The notes below the pieces were generated by a model. It searched no databases and was not told the origin of the DNA. It saw only the letters and a list, made by a program, of their open reading frames with translations. Below, piece after piece: positions 8,593 through 18,130 of a stretch of 64,000 bases of DNA (position 1 is its first letter; the number at the start of each line of letters is the position of its first letter). Origin of the DNA: JACOMS01 sp051252005 (lineage in GTDB: Bacteria; Pseudomonadota; Alphaproteobacteria; Caulobacterales; Maricaulaceae); the NCBI GenBank assembly GCA_051252005.1, contig JBPOEZ010000004.1, positions 186,001-250,000 on the forward strand, read 5' to 3'. A program made the translations under genes and the position numbers.

Positions 8593-10092
8593 CTAAGCGG
8601 GTCTTTCGCCTTGCCGCCTCGCGAGTAAACGCCCTGCGATTTTTGCCGCTGTCATAGGGCCGCCTTGTCTTCTGCGTTCTATGAACTGGCGTGCGCGGGA
8701 AGCGCGGCGGTCTATGAAACCGAGTTCTGCGGGGCCGTAAGCGTTACGGGATTGCGGTACGCTTAGTTGAGGTAACACAGGGGCCTGCTGGGGCATAGCC
8801 GGATAGATACGGCGTCTTTTCGGGCCTTCTCTGTTGTCTGTTCGAAGGGCGTTGACGGCAGTCCAAAAACCAGACTGCATTTCGCAGAGCAGAACAGGGC
8901 GGATCATTTTCGCGGCGACGAGGATGATAACTGCTCCGGCAAAGTTTGACGGATAGGCGAGGACGCTTTCAAACATACCGATGATCAGCGCGGAGGCTGT
9001 GAACGGAACGGCGAAATATGCGCCGTGGGACTTTCGGGTCTTCATCAAGGTCACTACGATGTAGAAAAAGATGCTCCCCGCAAGAATTCCGGCGCCAATG
9101 AGGCCAAGGTTTAGCTTCATTTCGATCAGAGAGTTATGAGAGTGTCGAGGCAAGAACTGTAGATCATCATACACATAGGCGAGGGTTTTGCCGTAGACAA
9201 TTTCGTCCCAATATCCAGAGTAACCATGCCCAAGCAAAGGCCTGTTGGCGAGGCTGAATTGGACAGCTTCCCAGATCTCAGAACGGCCTGTGAAGGTTGA
9301 GCTTTTTCCGAGCAAGCCGAGGACTTCCGCTGTATTACTTTTCACCCAAGAAATGGCTAGGCCGCCAAAAACGAGCGACGTCCAAAGGGTCATCATAGCG
9401 ATCGGCAGACCGCGGCGCATCATAAAGACCCAACCAAACCCCGCGCATCCAATAAGGTATGCGACAAGCGAGGTTTTGGATGTGGTCAGCAAAAGTAAGA
9501 GTGTAAAGGCGAAGAATGAGGCAAGCGAAATCTTGAACGTTTTGGGCGTTATGGCGAGGCGAGCGAGGGCTAGGCCGGCCCCGAAAACACCCGCTTGTCC
9601 AGCGGCGTTTTTCTCTATCCAAACGCCGCCCATAGCACCGACATGGGTCTCGGCCATGCGGCCAATATTGGGCATGCCAAAATATAAAATAAGCGAAAAT
9701 ACCGTCATGCCAAACATGGCAAGCCACATGCCTTCGATGAGCTGCTTCCAATTATAATGCCAACACATCGTTGCGAGATAGAGCACATAGATGATCGCTG
9801 TAATACTGTCGCGCAGAGTAAGTTCGGGCTGCATCGACCACTGGTAGGAAGCGAGAGCGAGCAATGTTAAGAAAAAATAGGGCAGGATGGATAGGAGCCC
9901 GAAGACGCTTTCCCGAAGCCGTAAAATGATGGTGAGGGTCATGGCGCCCATAATGGGTAAATGTAACGCTTCTACAGGTAAGGGCGGAGACATATTGAAC
10001 AGTTTCACATAGAAACCCATGATCCCGCCGGAGATCATACATATCGCTGCGACGAAGATCGCAAATTCAAATTTAGCAATGTACCTGAACAT
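8593..10092 (-). CDS. O-antigen ligase/polymerase-like membrane protein
   Basis: A 499-residue integral membrane protein with about 10 to 12 hydrophobic segments. It has the Wzy/WaaL-type large loop and the pattern FTGRSEIWEAVQFSLANRPLLGHGYSGYWDE, characteristic of the Wzy_C/O-antigen ligase superfamily, followed by RHSHNSLIEMKLNLGLIG with the conserved histidine. Such enzymes transfer or polymerise lipid-linked glycans in the periplasm. The last 80 residues are a basic, soluble, cytoplasmic-looking tail rich in Arg (ERRRQ, LLARRQGERPA), which is unusual. No other glycan genes are adjacent, so the acceptor is unknown. Confidence 0.85.
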   Translation of the reverse strand: MFRYIAKFEFAIFVAAICMISGGIMGFYVKLFNMSPPLPVEALHLPIMGAMTLTIILRLRESVFGLLSILPYFFLTLLALASYQWSMQPELTLRDSITAIIYVLYLATMCWHYNWKQLIEGMWLAMFGMTVFSLILYFGMPNIGRMAETHVGAMGGVWIEKNAAGQAGVFGAGLALARLAITPKTFKISLASFFAFTLLLLLTTSKTSLVAYLIGCAGFGWVFMMRRGLPIAMMTLWTSLVFGGLAISWVKSNTAEVLGLLGKSSTFTGRSEIWEAVQFSLANRPLLGHGYSGYWDEIVYGKTLAYVYDDLQFLPRHSHNSLIEMKLNLGLIGAGILAGSIFFYIVVTLMKTRKSHGAYFAVPFTASALIIGMFESVLAYPSNFAGAVIILVAAKMIRPVLLCEMQSGFWTAVNALRTDNREGPKRRRIYPAMPQQAPVLPQLSVPQSRNAYGPAELGFIDRRASRARQFIERRRQGGPMTAAKIAGRLLARRQGERPA

Positions 10093-10174
10093 GGGCGGTC
10101 CTGTTTGAAACGTTCAAACAAGACTCAAGCAAAAGACGTGCCACTAAGGGGCGACCTACGCTTATAGGGGAATT

Positions 10175-10780
10175 TTATGCAGTATAAGCAGCAGGGTAAG
10201 CAAATGTCTCTTGCCATACGGCTTCGTTGATGAACCTTTTATGCCACGCCGCTAGTTTCGGCGCGCTATCTCGCCAGTCCAAGTGTCCGGCTCGAAAGTT
10301 CGTATAATCCAACGCGCAGATGAGAGAAATATTGCCAAATGTCCAAGGAGCGCCAAGCGTATCAATCATCTGTTCAAGCTGATCAATCGCCGCCGTAATC
10401 GCGGTTTCGTGGCGGGTAATAATATCAGCCCAATGCAAATTGTCGGGGCGGACTGTTTCGTAGCGGTAATTATAAACGGCGTCAGAGAGGCCGTCCCCAA
10501 GCGCGTGCAATCGTAGCTCATGCCAACGTGCAGGCCCCGAGGGCGGTAATAACGGGTTTCCGAGACTATCAATATAATCGCAAATCACCGGACTGTCATA
10601 GAGAACAGTGCCGCCGCTGATCTCCAGCATAGGGATTTTGCCTAAAGGGTTTAGGCCGCCAGTATAGCCGCGCGGGCCATCGGCGCTTGCTGGCGCTGAC
10701 ACGAGGTCGACGCCTTTCAGTCTGGCTAAAATATGAACCTTACGGGCGAAAGGTGAGGTGAGGGACGTATGAAGTTTCAT
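10175..10780 (-). CDS. Glutathione S-transferase family protein
   Basis: A 201-residue protein with an N-terminal thioredoxin-like domain (LHTSLTSPFARKVHILARLKG, then NPLGKIPMLEISGG with the cis-proline, and YDSPVICDYIDSL, the glutathione-contacting SPV/ICDY segment) and an all-helical C-terminal domain from about residue 85. The likely catalytic Ser is in TSPFARKV. The class and substrate cannot be assigned. It is transcribed alone, divergent from the wax ester synthase gene. Confidence 0.92.
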   Translation of the reverse strand: MKLHTSLTSPFARKVHILARLKGVDLVSAPASADGPRGYTGGLNPLGKIPMLEISGGTVLYDSPVICDYIDSLGNPLLPPSGPARWHELRLHALGDGLSDAVYNYRYETVRPDNLHWADIITRHETAITAAIDQLEQMIDTLGAPWTFGNISLICALDYTNFRAGHLDWRDSAPKLAAWHKRFINEAVWQETFAYPAAYTA

Positions 10781-10926
10781 AGGTCTTTATTATGAGGTTT
10801 GGCCGCATTGCGCCAGATGTTTAATGATATGGGCTAACCCGCATTAGGTAGAACCCTCTAAAGATGATATGTACGACCCATAAAAAGAAAGCCTGACAAA
10901 AGGCCAGACATAGCGGGAGACTAATC

Positions 10927-12480
10927 ATGCAACAGATGCAAGGACTAGACGCGGCATTCGTGGCGCTCGAACAACCTTCGACGCCAGTTCATATCGGTTC
11001 TGTCATTATATATGATCCGTCAACCGCGCCTGGCGGTTTCGTCCGCTTCAAAGATATTCTCTCCTTCATTGAAAGCCGGTTGCAGCTTTCGTCGACGATG
11101 CGCCAGAAAATGGTCAAAGTGCCTTTTGGCATTGATTATCCGTATTGGGTACAGGATATAAATTTCGACCTAGAATATCATGTGCGCCACCTTGCTTTAC
11201 CTAAACCTGGTGACTGGAGACAGCTTAGTATTCAGGCGGCCCGAATTTTTGCTCGCCCGCTCGACCTAACCCGTCCGCCATGGGAGGTCACCGTTGTCGA
11301 AGGCCTCGATAATGTTGAAGGCGTGCCAAAGGGGTCTTACGCCATGATTTCCAAAGTCCACCACGCAGCTATTGACGGTGTATCCGGCGTTGACATGATG
11401 CAGGCCTTGCACACGATGGCTCCGCACAGTGAACCGCTTGAGACCATTGATACTTGGCGACCAGAATCCAATCCGAGCCAGACTGAACTTTTTATGCGCG
11501 GTTCTGCACGCAGCATGATGCTCCCACTGCGCCAGCTTAATGCAAGCCGCAAAGCCTTGCCCGGTTTCCTTCGCGCGGCGAAAGGTTACGCCAAGAAAGA
11601 GTTTGATTTTAAGGCGGTTCTGCAAACGCCCAAAACTCGCTTTAACGGCAAAGTTTCTCCGCACCGCATGTTCGGGGCGCAGGCCTTTAATCTTGCCGAG
11701 ATTAACACGCTTCGCGCCCTGTCCGAAGGTAGCAAGCTCAATGATGTTATGCTCTCCATAACGGGCGGAGCGATGCGGCATTATCTTGAGGCTCATGATG
11801 AGCTACCCGAAACGTCTGTGACGTCTTTGGCGCCGATTTCTGTTCGCCAAGAAAACGAGAAAAATACAATGGGCAACCAAGTGGCCGGCATGATGGTTCC
11901 GCTGGGATCTCATCTTGTTGATGCCCGTGAACGGGTAAAATATTGCCACGCCGAGACGGGTAAAGCCAAGGCGTTAACCAACGCTCTCGGCGCGCGCCAA
12001 ATGGCAGAGATTTCTAAGCTGTCCTCTCCCGCCGCGATGAATATAGGCGCGAGCCTTTATTCGCGGTTTAACTTGGCCGAACGGATTAAGCCGCTCGTCA
12101 ATACGGTTGTAACGAACGTTCCCGGCCCGCGCATTCCGCTTTATTCTGCGGGCGCTCAGGCGGTGGGTATGTATGGCCTCATGTGTCTTGTTGACGGCAT
12201 GAAGCTCGGCCATATTGTTCAGAGCTATAACGGCGTGGTCACTTTGTCCTTTACGGCGTGCCGCGATGCGATGCCTGATCCTGATTTTTACGGCGAATGT
12301 ATCCGAAAAAGCTTTGATGATCATATCGAAGCGGTGCGGGTTCTTGTAGAAAAGGCTCAGCCAAAAACGGCGAAATCTGCTGCTAAAAAGCCAAAGTCAA
12401 AAGTTATCAAAACGAGAACAGTAAAAAGACCGTCACCAAAAGACAAGAATGCTCAGGATCAAAGCCCTACTAAAAATTGA
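10927..12480 (+). CDS. Wax ester synthase / diacylglycerol O-acyltransferase (WS/DGAT)
   Basis: A 517-residue bifunctional acyltransferase that esterifies fatty alcohols or diacylglycerol with acyl-CoA to make storage lipids. The active-site motif HHxxxDG is present as VHHAAIDGVSG, preceded by FARPLDLTRPPWE. The C-terminal domain has LSFTACRDAMPDPD, typical of the family. The last 45 residues are a Lys-rich, low-complexity tail (KSAAKKPKSKVIKTRTVKR), perhaps for membrane or lipid-body contact. An alpha/beta hydrolase follows after about 45 bases, probably in the same operon. AlkB at 20642 could feed it with fatty alcohols. Confidence 0.94.
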   Translation: MQQMQGLDAAFVALEQPSTPVHIGSVIIYDPSTAPGGFVRFKDILSFIESRLQLSSTMRQKMVKVPFGIDYPYWVQDINFDLEYHVRHLALPKPGDWRQLSIQAARIFARPLDLTRPPWEVTVVEGLDNVEGVPKGSYAMISKVHHAAIDGVSGVDMMQALHTMAPHSEPLETIDTWRPESNPSQTELFMRGSARSMMLPLRQLNASRKALPGFLRAAKGYAKKEFDFKAVLQTPKTRFNGKVSPHRMFGAQAFNLAEINTLRALSEGSKLNDVMLSITGGAMRHYLEAHDELPETSVTSLAPISVRQENEKNTMGNQVAGMMVPLGSHLVDARERVKYCHAETGKAKALTNALGARQMAEISKLSSPAAMNIGASLYSRFNLAERIKPLVNTVVTNVPGPRIPLYSAGAQAVGMYGLMCLVDGMKLGHIVQSYNGVVTLSFTACRDAMPDPDFYGECIRKSFDDHIEAVRVLVEKAQPKTAKSAAKKPKSKVIKTRTVKRPSPKDKNAQDQSPTKN

Positions 12481-12527
12481 TGTTTTGTAAACTTTTGAAG
12501 CCTTAAAACACGTAGCTAAGATATTTG

Positions 12528-13295
12528 ATGATGCCCCCTATGACACAAACCTATCACGCCCCGCCGTTTATTTTTTCTCTGCTTGAAGGGCGGTCTGTGT
12601 TTGAATATGGGTCTTTTATGTCGCTGCGGCTTGCTTTGCGCCGCCTCCCAAAAGGCGACGGTCATCCTGTGATTGTCTATCCTGGGTTTTTGGCAGGCGC
12701 AAAGTCAACGGTGCCTCTACGCGGTCTGCTGTCGGATTTGGGCTATAAAGCCTATGATTGGGACATGGGCCGAAATACGACATTTAACCCGCAGCGCGAA
12801 GCCGATATGCATGCCATGCTCAAACGGACTTTTGAAAAACATGGACGAAAAATCTCGCTGATTGGCTGGAGCCTTGGCGGGGTTTTCGCGCGGGAAATCG
12901 CGAAGGCACATCCTGAATATGTACGGCAAGTTATTTCTTTAGGCAGCCCAATTACAGGTCCGCGTCATGCGGCCCGCGCAAGGCCTTTGTTTGAAGTCTT
13001 AAACGGCAAGCCGACACGAGCGACGACTAAACGGCTTGAAGACTTGCACGAAGCACCGCCTGTGCCTTGTACGTCTATTTTCACGAAAACTGACGGCGTC
13101 GTCCATTGGCGCGGTTCCATTCAAGACGCAGGGCCACAAGCTGAAAACATCGAAGTCCCCGCCAGCCACCTCGGCCTTGGTGTAAACCCTCTCGTCATGT
13201 GCATTCTGGCCGAACGCCTTGCGCAAACCGAGGAAGGGTGGGTTCCTTATAAAGCAAAGGGTCTCAAGAAGTTGGTCTATAAGACGGCACATTAG
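12528..13295 (+). CDS. Alpha/beta hydrolase (lipase/esterase-like)
   Basis: About 255 residues with an alpha/beta-hydrolase fold. The nucleophile elbow is GWSLGG, the oxyanion region is HPVIVYPGFLAG, and the catalytic His is probably in PASHLGLG near the C-terminus. The shape, with a short N-terminal lead and late His, is like lipase/PGAP1-type esterases. The start is uncertain: TTG 12525, ATG 12528, ATG 12531 and ATG 12540 are all in frame, and no clear ribosome-binding site separates them. Directly following the wax ester synthase, it may turn over the stored ester, but that is inference. Confidence 0.85.
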   Translation: MMPPMTQTYHAPPFIFSLLEGRSVFEYGSFMSLRLALRRLPKGDGHPVIVYPGFLAGAKSTVPLRGLLSDLGYKAYDWDMGRNTTFNPQREADMHAMLKRTFEKHGRKISLIGWSLGGVFAREIAKAHPEYVRQVISLGSPITGPRHAARARPLFEVLNGKPTRATTKRLEDLHEAPPVPCTSIFTKTDGVVHWRGSIQDAGPQAENIEVPASHLGLGVNPLVMCILAERLAQTEEGWVPYKAKGLKKLVYKTAH

Positions 13296-13349
13296 AGGCT
13301 TTAAAAGGCCGTCTATTTCTCGGCTATGCTCCCAACTTTACTTTACTGC

Positions 13350-13432
13350 CTGTCACCCCAGACTTGATCTGGGGTCTCGAGAGTTTTGGTGCATTATTAC
13401 TACGAGGTCCCCGATCAAGTCGGGGATGACAG
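13350..13432. repeat. Palindromic intergenic repeat, copy 2
   Basis: Two hairpins make this copy: CCCCAGA/TCTGGGG on the left and TCCCCGA/TCGGGGA on the right. The outer ends CTGTCA and TGACAG are inverted. The two halves share a TTGATC core in opposite orientation, so the whole element is a large palindrome. It lies in the 234-base gap between the convergent hydrolase and the uncharacterised gene. Confidence 0.85.
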
Positions 13433-13529
13433 GGTTTGCTTGCAAGTGCAGTTTGTCCAGCACTAATAACGCCGTCCGGTTTGGACTGCGTTAAAAGGGT
13501 TATGATTTGAGGGTGGCCGCGAGCTTATC

Positions 13530-14348
13530 TCACGGAGGGGAGTAAGCGCCTCTTATGGGCGGGGTGGTCATCATGATGCCGGCGATCATTAGCCTGTGGT
13601 TCCACTCGCTATGTTGGGCGTGGAGCCTTTCCCATATTTTTATGAGGGCTTCGCGGGTGAGACTCGGCGTGTTTGGATTTTGTGAAACCCGCGTGTCCGC
13701 GCTGCCTTCGATATCATTGCCGTTCGGGGAGCATGCGACTTCTGGCGGGCGGAGTTGATCGGGAGTTAGGCCTATCGGTTTCGGCCAAAGAAGGCTCGCG
13801 CCGGCATTGCGAGGCAGAGACGGAATTGGGAGCCGTAGTGACGGGGCTTTGACAGTCTCTCGGGATAATGACGCTAAACGGAACAAGCCGTAACGGTCTT
13901 TCTTGGGTTTCGAGGCTTTGCGTTTTTCAGGCTCTTTAACTGTCTGCGGGTTTACGATGTCTACGGACTCGGAAGGAGGCGCGAGCATTTTCTCGCGTCG
14001 GCGCTCCCATCTTTGAAGCGCGGGTTCGCCGCCTAAATCTTCGCGGATTTGTGTTTGCCACGCACGGTTGGATTGCATGGAACGGATAAGCCATGTGGTA
14101 AAATTAAACGCCTCGGCGCGGTGAAGCTGCACGATCATGCGGCGAATGTCCCAAAGACGAGACATGGCTCCGCGCTGAACACCTTCAGGCGAGAACAGCG
14201 TGAACAGCCGCGCGATCAGGGCTGGGATGACAGCCCGAAGGGCAGACGTATCCCAAATCTCCGGCCCGCAGGGGAATTGCGGCGGGGCGGTCATATCGGT
14301 GCGGCTATACTCTAGCGCTATTTCTGTATCGGTTTGCTGATGTGTCAT
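13530..14348 (-). CDS. Uncharacterised protein
   Basis: A 272-residue protein I do not recognise. Residues 30 to 130 look folded and Trp-rich (PALIARLFTLF, LWDIRRMIVQLHRAEAFNFTTWLIRSMQSNRAWQ). The middle (about 130 to 230) is polar, Pro- and Lys-rich and probably disordered (EPEKRKASKPKKDR). A C-terminal helix carries LTREALIKIWERLHAQHSEWNHRLM. No signal peptide or membrane segment is seen. The frame is long and free of stops in GC-balanced DNA, which supports coding, but no function can be given. It lies downstream of thyA on the same strand, separated by a palindromic repeat. Confidence 0.65.
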   Translation of the reverse strand: MTHQQTDTEIALEYSRTDMTAPPQFPCGPEIWDTSALRAVIPALIARLFTLFSPEGVQRGAMSRLWDIRRMIVQLHRAEAFNFTTWLIRSMQSNRAWQTQIREDLGGEPALQRWERRREKMLAPPSESVDIVNPQTVKEPEKRKASKPKKDRYGLFRLASLSRETVKAPSLRLPIPSLPRNAGASLLWPKPIGLTPDQLRPPEVACSPNGNDIEGSADTRVSQNPNTPSLTREALIKIWERLHAQHSEWNHRLMIAGIMMTTPPIRGAYSPP

Positions 14349-14478
14349 GGTTACACATTAGGGGTAAACCGCGCGGCGAGGATTATTATGGGCGATATTT
14401 TTGTAAGGGATTGAAAAGGCGATGTTTTTTAAAACGCAATACGAGGATTAATACCTGCTCCACTTCAAAAAATAGCCC

Positions 14479-14505
14479 GTCATCCCGGATCAAGTCCGGG
14501 ATGAC
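14479..14505. repeat. Palindromic intergenic repeat, copy 3 (single hairpin)
   Basis: This is the shortest, cleanest copy: GTCATCCCGGA, a five-base TCAAG centre, then TCCGGGATGAC, a perfect 11-bp stem. It lies about 35 bases after the thyA stop and could act as a transcript end for thyA. Confidence 0.88.
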
Positions 14506-14541
14506 AACATAATATAGATGGGAGTACGTTTGCGTTCTATT

Positions 14542-15351
14542 TTAAACCGCGACTTTACCCGCAATATGGGGGTGTGAGGTGTAGCCATTGATTGTTATGT
14601 CATCATAGGCGAAGTCAAATAGGCTTTTGATTTCGGGGTTGAGCGTTATCGTTGGCAGGGGTTTCGGCTCTCGGGTGAGCTGCTTTTTGACCTGATCAAA
14701 ATGGTTGGAGTAAATATGCGCGTCGCCGAATGTGTGGACGAAGTCGCCGACCTCTAGGTCGCAAACTTGCGCCATCTTATGGACGAGTAGCGCGTAGGAG
14801 GCGATGTTAAACGGGACGCCGAGAAAAATGTCGGCGCTACGCTGATAAAGCTGGCAAGAGAGTTTGGGTTTGCCGTTTTCTTGCGGCGCAACATGAAACT
14901 GAAACAGACAGTGACAGGGCGGCAGAGCCATGTCGTCGACATCCGCCGGATTCCAAGCAGTCACAATATGACGGCGGGAATAGGGATTGGTTTTGATGGC
15001 CTCTACGACTTTGCTGACTTGGTCAATCACGCGGCCGTCAGGGCTTTCCCAGCGCCGCCATTGCTTTCCGTAAACGGGGCCGAGGTCGCCGCTCTCGTCT
15101 GCCCATTCATCCCAAATACGGACTTTGTTGTCCTGTAGATAGCCAATATTTGTATCGCCTGCGAGAAACCAGATCAGCTCGTGAATAATGGATTTTTTGT
15201 GCAACTTTTTTGTCGTGACCATGGGGAAACCGTCCGCGAGGTCAAAACGCATTTGGTGGCCAAATACGCCGCGCGTGCCTGTGCCGGTGCGGTCCATACG
15301 GTCAATGCCAGTATCCATAACGTGGGAGAGGAGGTCGAGATATTGCTGCAT
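14542..15351 (-). CDS. thyA: Thymidylate synthase
   Basis: A 269-residue folate-dependent enzyme that methylates dUMP to dTMP. The catalytic cysteine is in ALPPCHCLFQFHV. The dUMP phosphate-binding segment QLYQRSADIFLGVPFNIASYALL, the N-terminal DRTGTGTRGVFG and the C-terminal YTSHPHIAGKVAV are all standard. Length matches E. coli ThyA (264). The upstream sequence shows no strong ribosome-binding site before the ATG at 15351. Confidence 0.98.
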   Translation of the reverse strand: MQQYLDLLSHVMDTGIDRMDRTGTGTRGVFGHQMRFDLADGFPMVTTKKLHKKSIIHELIWFLAGDTNIGYLQDNKVRIWDEWADESGDLGPVYGKQWRRWESPDGRVIDQVSKVVEAIKTNPYSRRHIVTAWNPADVDDMALPPCHCLFQFHVAPQENGKPKLSCQLYQRSADIFLGVPFNIASYALLVHKMAQVCDLEVGDFVHTFGDAHIYSNHFDQVKKQLTREPKPLPTITLNPEIKSLFDFAYDDITINGYTSHPHIAGKVAV

Positions 15352-15483
15352 GTGTGTACTAATAGCTGATTCATGAGGTTATGCGAGTCATCGTGAGTCG
15401 CTTTTTATCTCTGGGCCTTGTATTCGGAGTAAAATGTTCTTATATCATTATCGTTAAACAATAAAATTTTAGAGAGAGATACA

Positions 15484-15816
15484 ATGGATAGATTAGCCTA
15501 TGAACGGGAAATTATGGAGATGGCAGGGTCGTTGAATGATGCAGACCGCACGAAGTTTATTTCAATCTATCAATCTGAGTCCTTGAACCCTGTTGTGGTT
15601 TTTGGCTGGAATGTTTGGCTTGGTTGGCTCGGCATTGATCGGTTTATCGTTGGCGACATCCTTCTTGGTGTTTTGAAACTCATAACGTTTGGCGGACTTG
15701 GCATATGGCAAATCGTCGACTGCTTCTTGATCGGAAACCGTACGCGCACGAAAAATATCGAGAAAGCGCGCTATATTTACGACTCGATTCAGCGACGAGA
15801 GGCGTTTAAAACTTAG
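15484..15816 (+). CDS. TM2 domain-containing protein
   Basis: A 110-residue membrane protein. After a polar N-terminal 35 residues it has the TM2 domain: two transmembrane helices separated by a short turn, with the conserved pattern GWLGIDRFIVGD, GVLKLITFGGLGIWQIVDCF. TM2 proteins are small membrane proteins of unsettled function. The start follows GAGAGAGATACA. Its stop codon overlaps the stop of the convergent M14 peptidase gene. Confidence 0.88.
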   Translation: MDRLAYEREIMEMAGSLNDADRTKFISIYQSESLNPVVVFGWNVWLGWLGIDRFIVGDILLGVLKLITFGGLGIWQIVDCFLIGNRTRTKNIEKARYIYDSIQRREAFKT

Positions 15817-16937
15817 ACCTGATCGGCTACCGCCAGCATGGCATCGAGCGCGGCGCCGCCAAGGCGCGCGCAGCGTTCGGGTGACCATCCAAAGTCTTCG
15901 TCCGGTAAATTGGCATTGTCCTTAAACGGCATTTCCAATGTCATGGATAGGCAGTCAAAAGTGTGCGCCACATAATTCGTGCACATAGACAAATTGCCTG
16001 TGCCGGGCGCCGATAATGCGTAACCTTCTTTGGTTTGAAAGTCGGGCGATGCGGTTTCATACGCGGTCAAGAAATCCGATAAATCTTTTGCCTGTTTCTC
16101 TGTATAGCCGGGGATGCCTTCTGCGCCGGCAATGAAATTATAAGGCAAGGCTTCGTCGCCGTGAACGTCGAGGCAGAAATCAGGCTCGGCCTGCTTCATG
16201 GCCTCTATGGTATGAAAAACCTCTGGGCTGGACTGAACGGTGGCTTTGTTCCATTCGCGGTTCAGGTTTGCGCCAGCAAAATTTGTCCGAAGGTTCCCTT
16301 GGCGTCCGCCGTCTGGGTTCATGTTTGGAATGATGTGGAAGCTGGCTTTGCTGCGAAGGAGGCGCGCGACGGGATCATCATCGTCTAGAAGGCGCGCGAG
16401 GAAGCCTTCCATCCACCACTCTGCCATGGTCTCGCCGGGATGCTGACGGGCAATAATCCAAAAGGATTTATCGCCTGTGCCGACCGTGATGCAGTCGAGG
16501 TCTTGCCCTTCAACCGTTTGGCCAATGACAGAGAGCGAAACATCAGGGTGATGCGCGACTTCGGCGATCATATCCGCGTGGCGTTCCATAGAATAGGGGG
16601 CGAAATAGGCGTAGTAAACGCTGTCGAGTTCCGGTGTGTGGGAGATGATAAGCTCGCCGTCCACGTAATCCGTATCGACGCGAAACCATGTTTCTCGGTC
16701 ATATGATGCGCAAGCACGGTAGCCGTCCCAGCCGCCCTTAAAGGCAGCATCTTTGGCGTTTTCGATCACCATTTTGCAGGGCTGATTTTTCGCGCCTGAA
16801 ACGCGATAGTAAAACCACTGGAAGAAATCAGAGGCATTATCAGGGCGAATAGCGAGGCGGATATTATCCGCTGAGGCTGCGTTGTGTACGATGATGTTGC
16901 CGCCATCAAAGGCGCTTGTAATGTGTAAATTTGTCAT
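15813..16937 (-). CDS. M14 family zinc carboxypeptidase (cytosolic carboxypeptidase-like)
   Basis: A 374-residue metallopeptidase. Residues 1 to about 120 form the beta-sandwich domain of the CCP/M14D subfamily (FFQWFYYRV, YAYFAPYS). The catalytic domain has the zinc ligands in RQHPGETMAEWW (HxxE) and DVHGDEALPYNF, the substrate-binding NMNPDG and NLNREW, and the probable catalytic Glu in LSMTLEMPF. There is no signal peptide, so it is cytoplasmic. In relatives the role is trimming acidic C-terminal residues; the bacterial substrate is not known. Its 3' end overlaps the TM2 gene. Confidence 0.92.
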   Translation of the reverse strand: MTNLHITSAFDGGNIIVHNAASADNIRLAIRPDNASDFFQWFYYRVSGAKNQPCKMVIENAKDAAFKGGWDGYRACASYDRETWFRVDTDYVDGELIISHTPELDSVYYAYFAPYSMERHADMIAEVAHHPDVSLSVIGQTVEGQDLDCITVGTGDKSFWIIARQHPGETMAEWWMEGFLARLLDDDDPVARLLRSKASFHIIPNMNPDGGRQGNLRTNFAGANLNREWNKATVQSSPEVFHTIEAMKQAEPDFCLDVHGDEALPYNFIAGAEGIPGYTEKQAKDLSDFLTAYETASPDFQTKEGYALSAPGTGNLSMCTNYVAHTFDCLSMTLEMPFKDNANLPDEDFGWSPERCARLGGAALDAMLAVADQV

Positions 16938-16981
16938 AGAGCTGTGTTATCTTATCTCAAAAAGCATTGCTATGCTGTATG

Positions 16982-18130
16982 TTAAGTCTTTTCAGTAAAA
17001 TCATCCCGCGCATTTGCGGCTGCGAGGATTGCACCGGGAATTTCGGGGGCGGAAAGGCCGACCCAGAACACACGCCAGTCGCCGCTGACCTGCATGCCTT
17101 CGCAGTGGCGCATATACCATTCATTAAAGGGGTTGGCTCGGCGTGAGCGCCAAAAAAAGGCTGGAACCTGCGCTGTCATAACGTCCCAAAGGTCGCGGGC
17201 TATGCCTTCGCCCTGTGCGGCTTCGATCACCCAAAACTTCGATAAATATGGCAGCCCTGCAAGACGTGTCAGGATCGCGCCTCCTCTATATTGGCTGTCG
17301 ATAAAAGTCTTGAACAGATCACGGGTTAAAAAATCGGGGGTGAGGGGTTTGTCAAAGGCCGTTTCAAGAGAGGATTGCACGGCGGCCACATCAAGGCTTT
17401 GCATAGACTGCGGCTGCAAAATCGTTGCGCCTTTGCGGATGAGCGTGCCTGAACCTTTGGTCGTGAAAAGCTCTGCTAAGAGGTTTAGCGGCGAGGCGAT
17501 GACATAAACGCATTTATGCTCGAATTGTCCTGCCATGTCCTGCGCCATACGCATGAAACGAGCTTGCCCGACGGAAAGGGCATCGCCGTCTATCATGCCT
17601 GCTGGATGATCAATATTGACTACGGGTACGCGGCGACCATTTTGACTGATGCCGCCGGAGGGTTGCAGGAAAATAATCTTGGCAGGTTTAAGCTCTCTGG
17701 CAAGCGAGATGAGGTCATGCCCTTTGTCTTTTTCGGTCAGCTCAAGAATAGGCACGCGCCCCTGAGCGGGTTTTTGCCGCACTTCGGGAATGAGGCCGTA
17801 AGACGCCGTGTTGAGCTTGGCCGTCTTAACAGAAACAGATTCCAGTTCTTTGGCTAATCTTTGTGATTGAAAGCGGATAGTGGTACGGTCATCATCAAGC
17901 GCGCCGACAAGCAAGACCGGATAGAGGCCAAGGTCGGACAGGATGCGAATGTTGCTGATAAGAGCTTCGAGTAGCGGGTTTTTGAGGCAGCGCGGATCAA
18001 GCACAATAAGGGCAAACCGTTCGGGGGCCTGCGCCGCAAATAGGTCGGCATAGAAACGGGCTTCGTCAATCGCGCCAATGGCGGAGAGAGATTTGAGAAC
18101 CGTATCGCGGATGCTGACCTTTTTACTCAT
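16982..18130 (-). CDS. N-acetylglutamate synthase of the fused kinase-NAT type, kinase motifs degenerate
   Basis: About 382 residues built like the bifunctional N-acetylglutamate synthase/kinase known from Maricaulis and Xanthomonas. The N-terminal two thirds have the amino-acid-kinase fold (ERFALIVLDPRCLKNPLLEALISN...). The C-terminal 130 residues are the vertebrate-like NAT domain (FFWRSRRANPFNEWYMRHCEGMQVSGDWRVFWVGL). In the kinase part the expected Gly-Gly after the first strand reads Asp-Pro and the HGAGPQ loop reads VGALDD, so the ATP site looks lost while the acetyltransferase looks intact. The start at 18130 follows GAAGG by 8 bases and overlaps the argE stop as ATGAGTAA. Confidence 0.85.
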   Translation of the reverse strand: MSKKVSIRDTVLKSLSAIGAIDEARFYADLFAAQAPERFALIVLDPRCLKNPLLEALISNIRILSDLGLYPVLLVGALDDDRTTIRFQSQRLAKELESVSVKTAKLNTASYGLIPEVRQKPAQGRVPILELTEKDKGHDLISLARELKPAKIIFLQPSGGISQNGRRVPVVNIDHPAGMIDGDALSVGQARFMRMAQDMAGQFEHKCVYVIASPLNLLAELFTTKGSGTLIRKGATILQPQSMQSLDVAAVQSSLETAFDKPLTPDFLTRDLFKTFIDSQYRGGAILTRLAGLPYLSKFWVIEAAQGEGIARDLWDVMTAQVPAFFWRSRRANPFNEWYMRHCEGMQVSGDWRVFWVGLSAPEIPGAILAAANARDDFTEKT

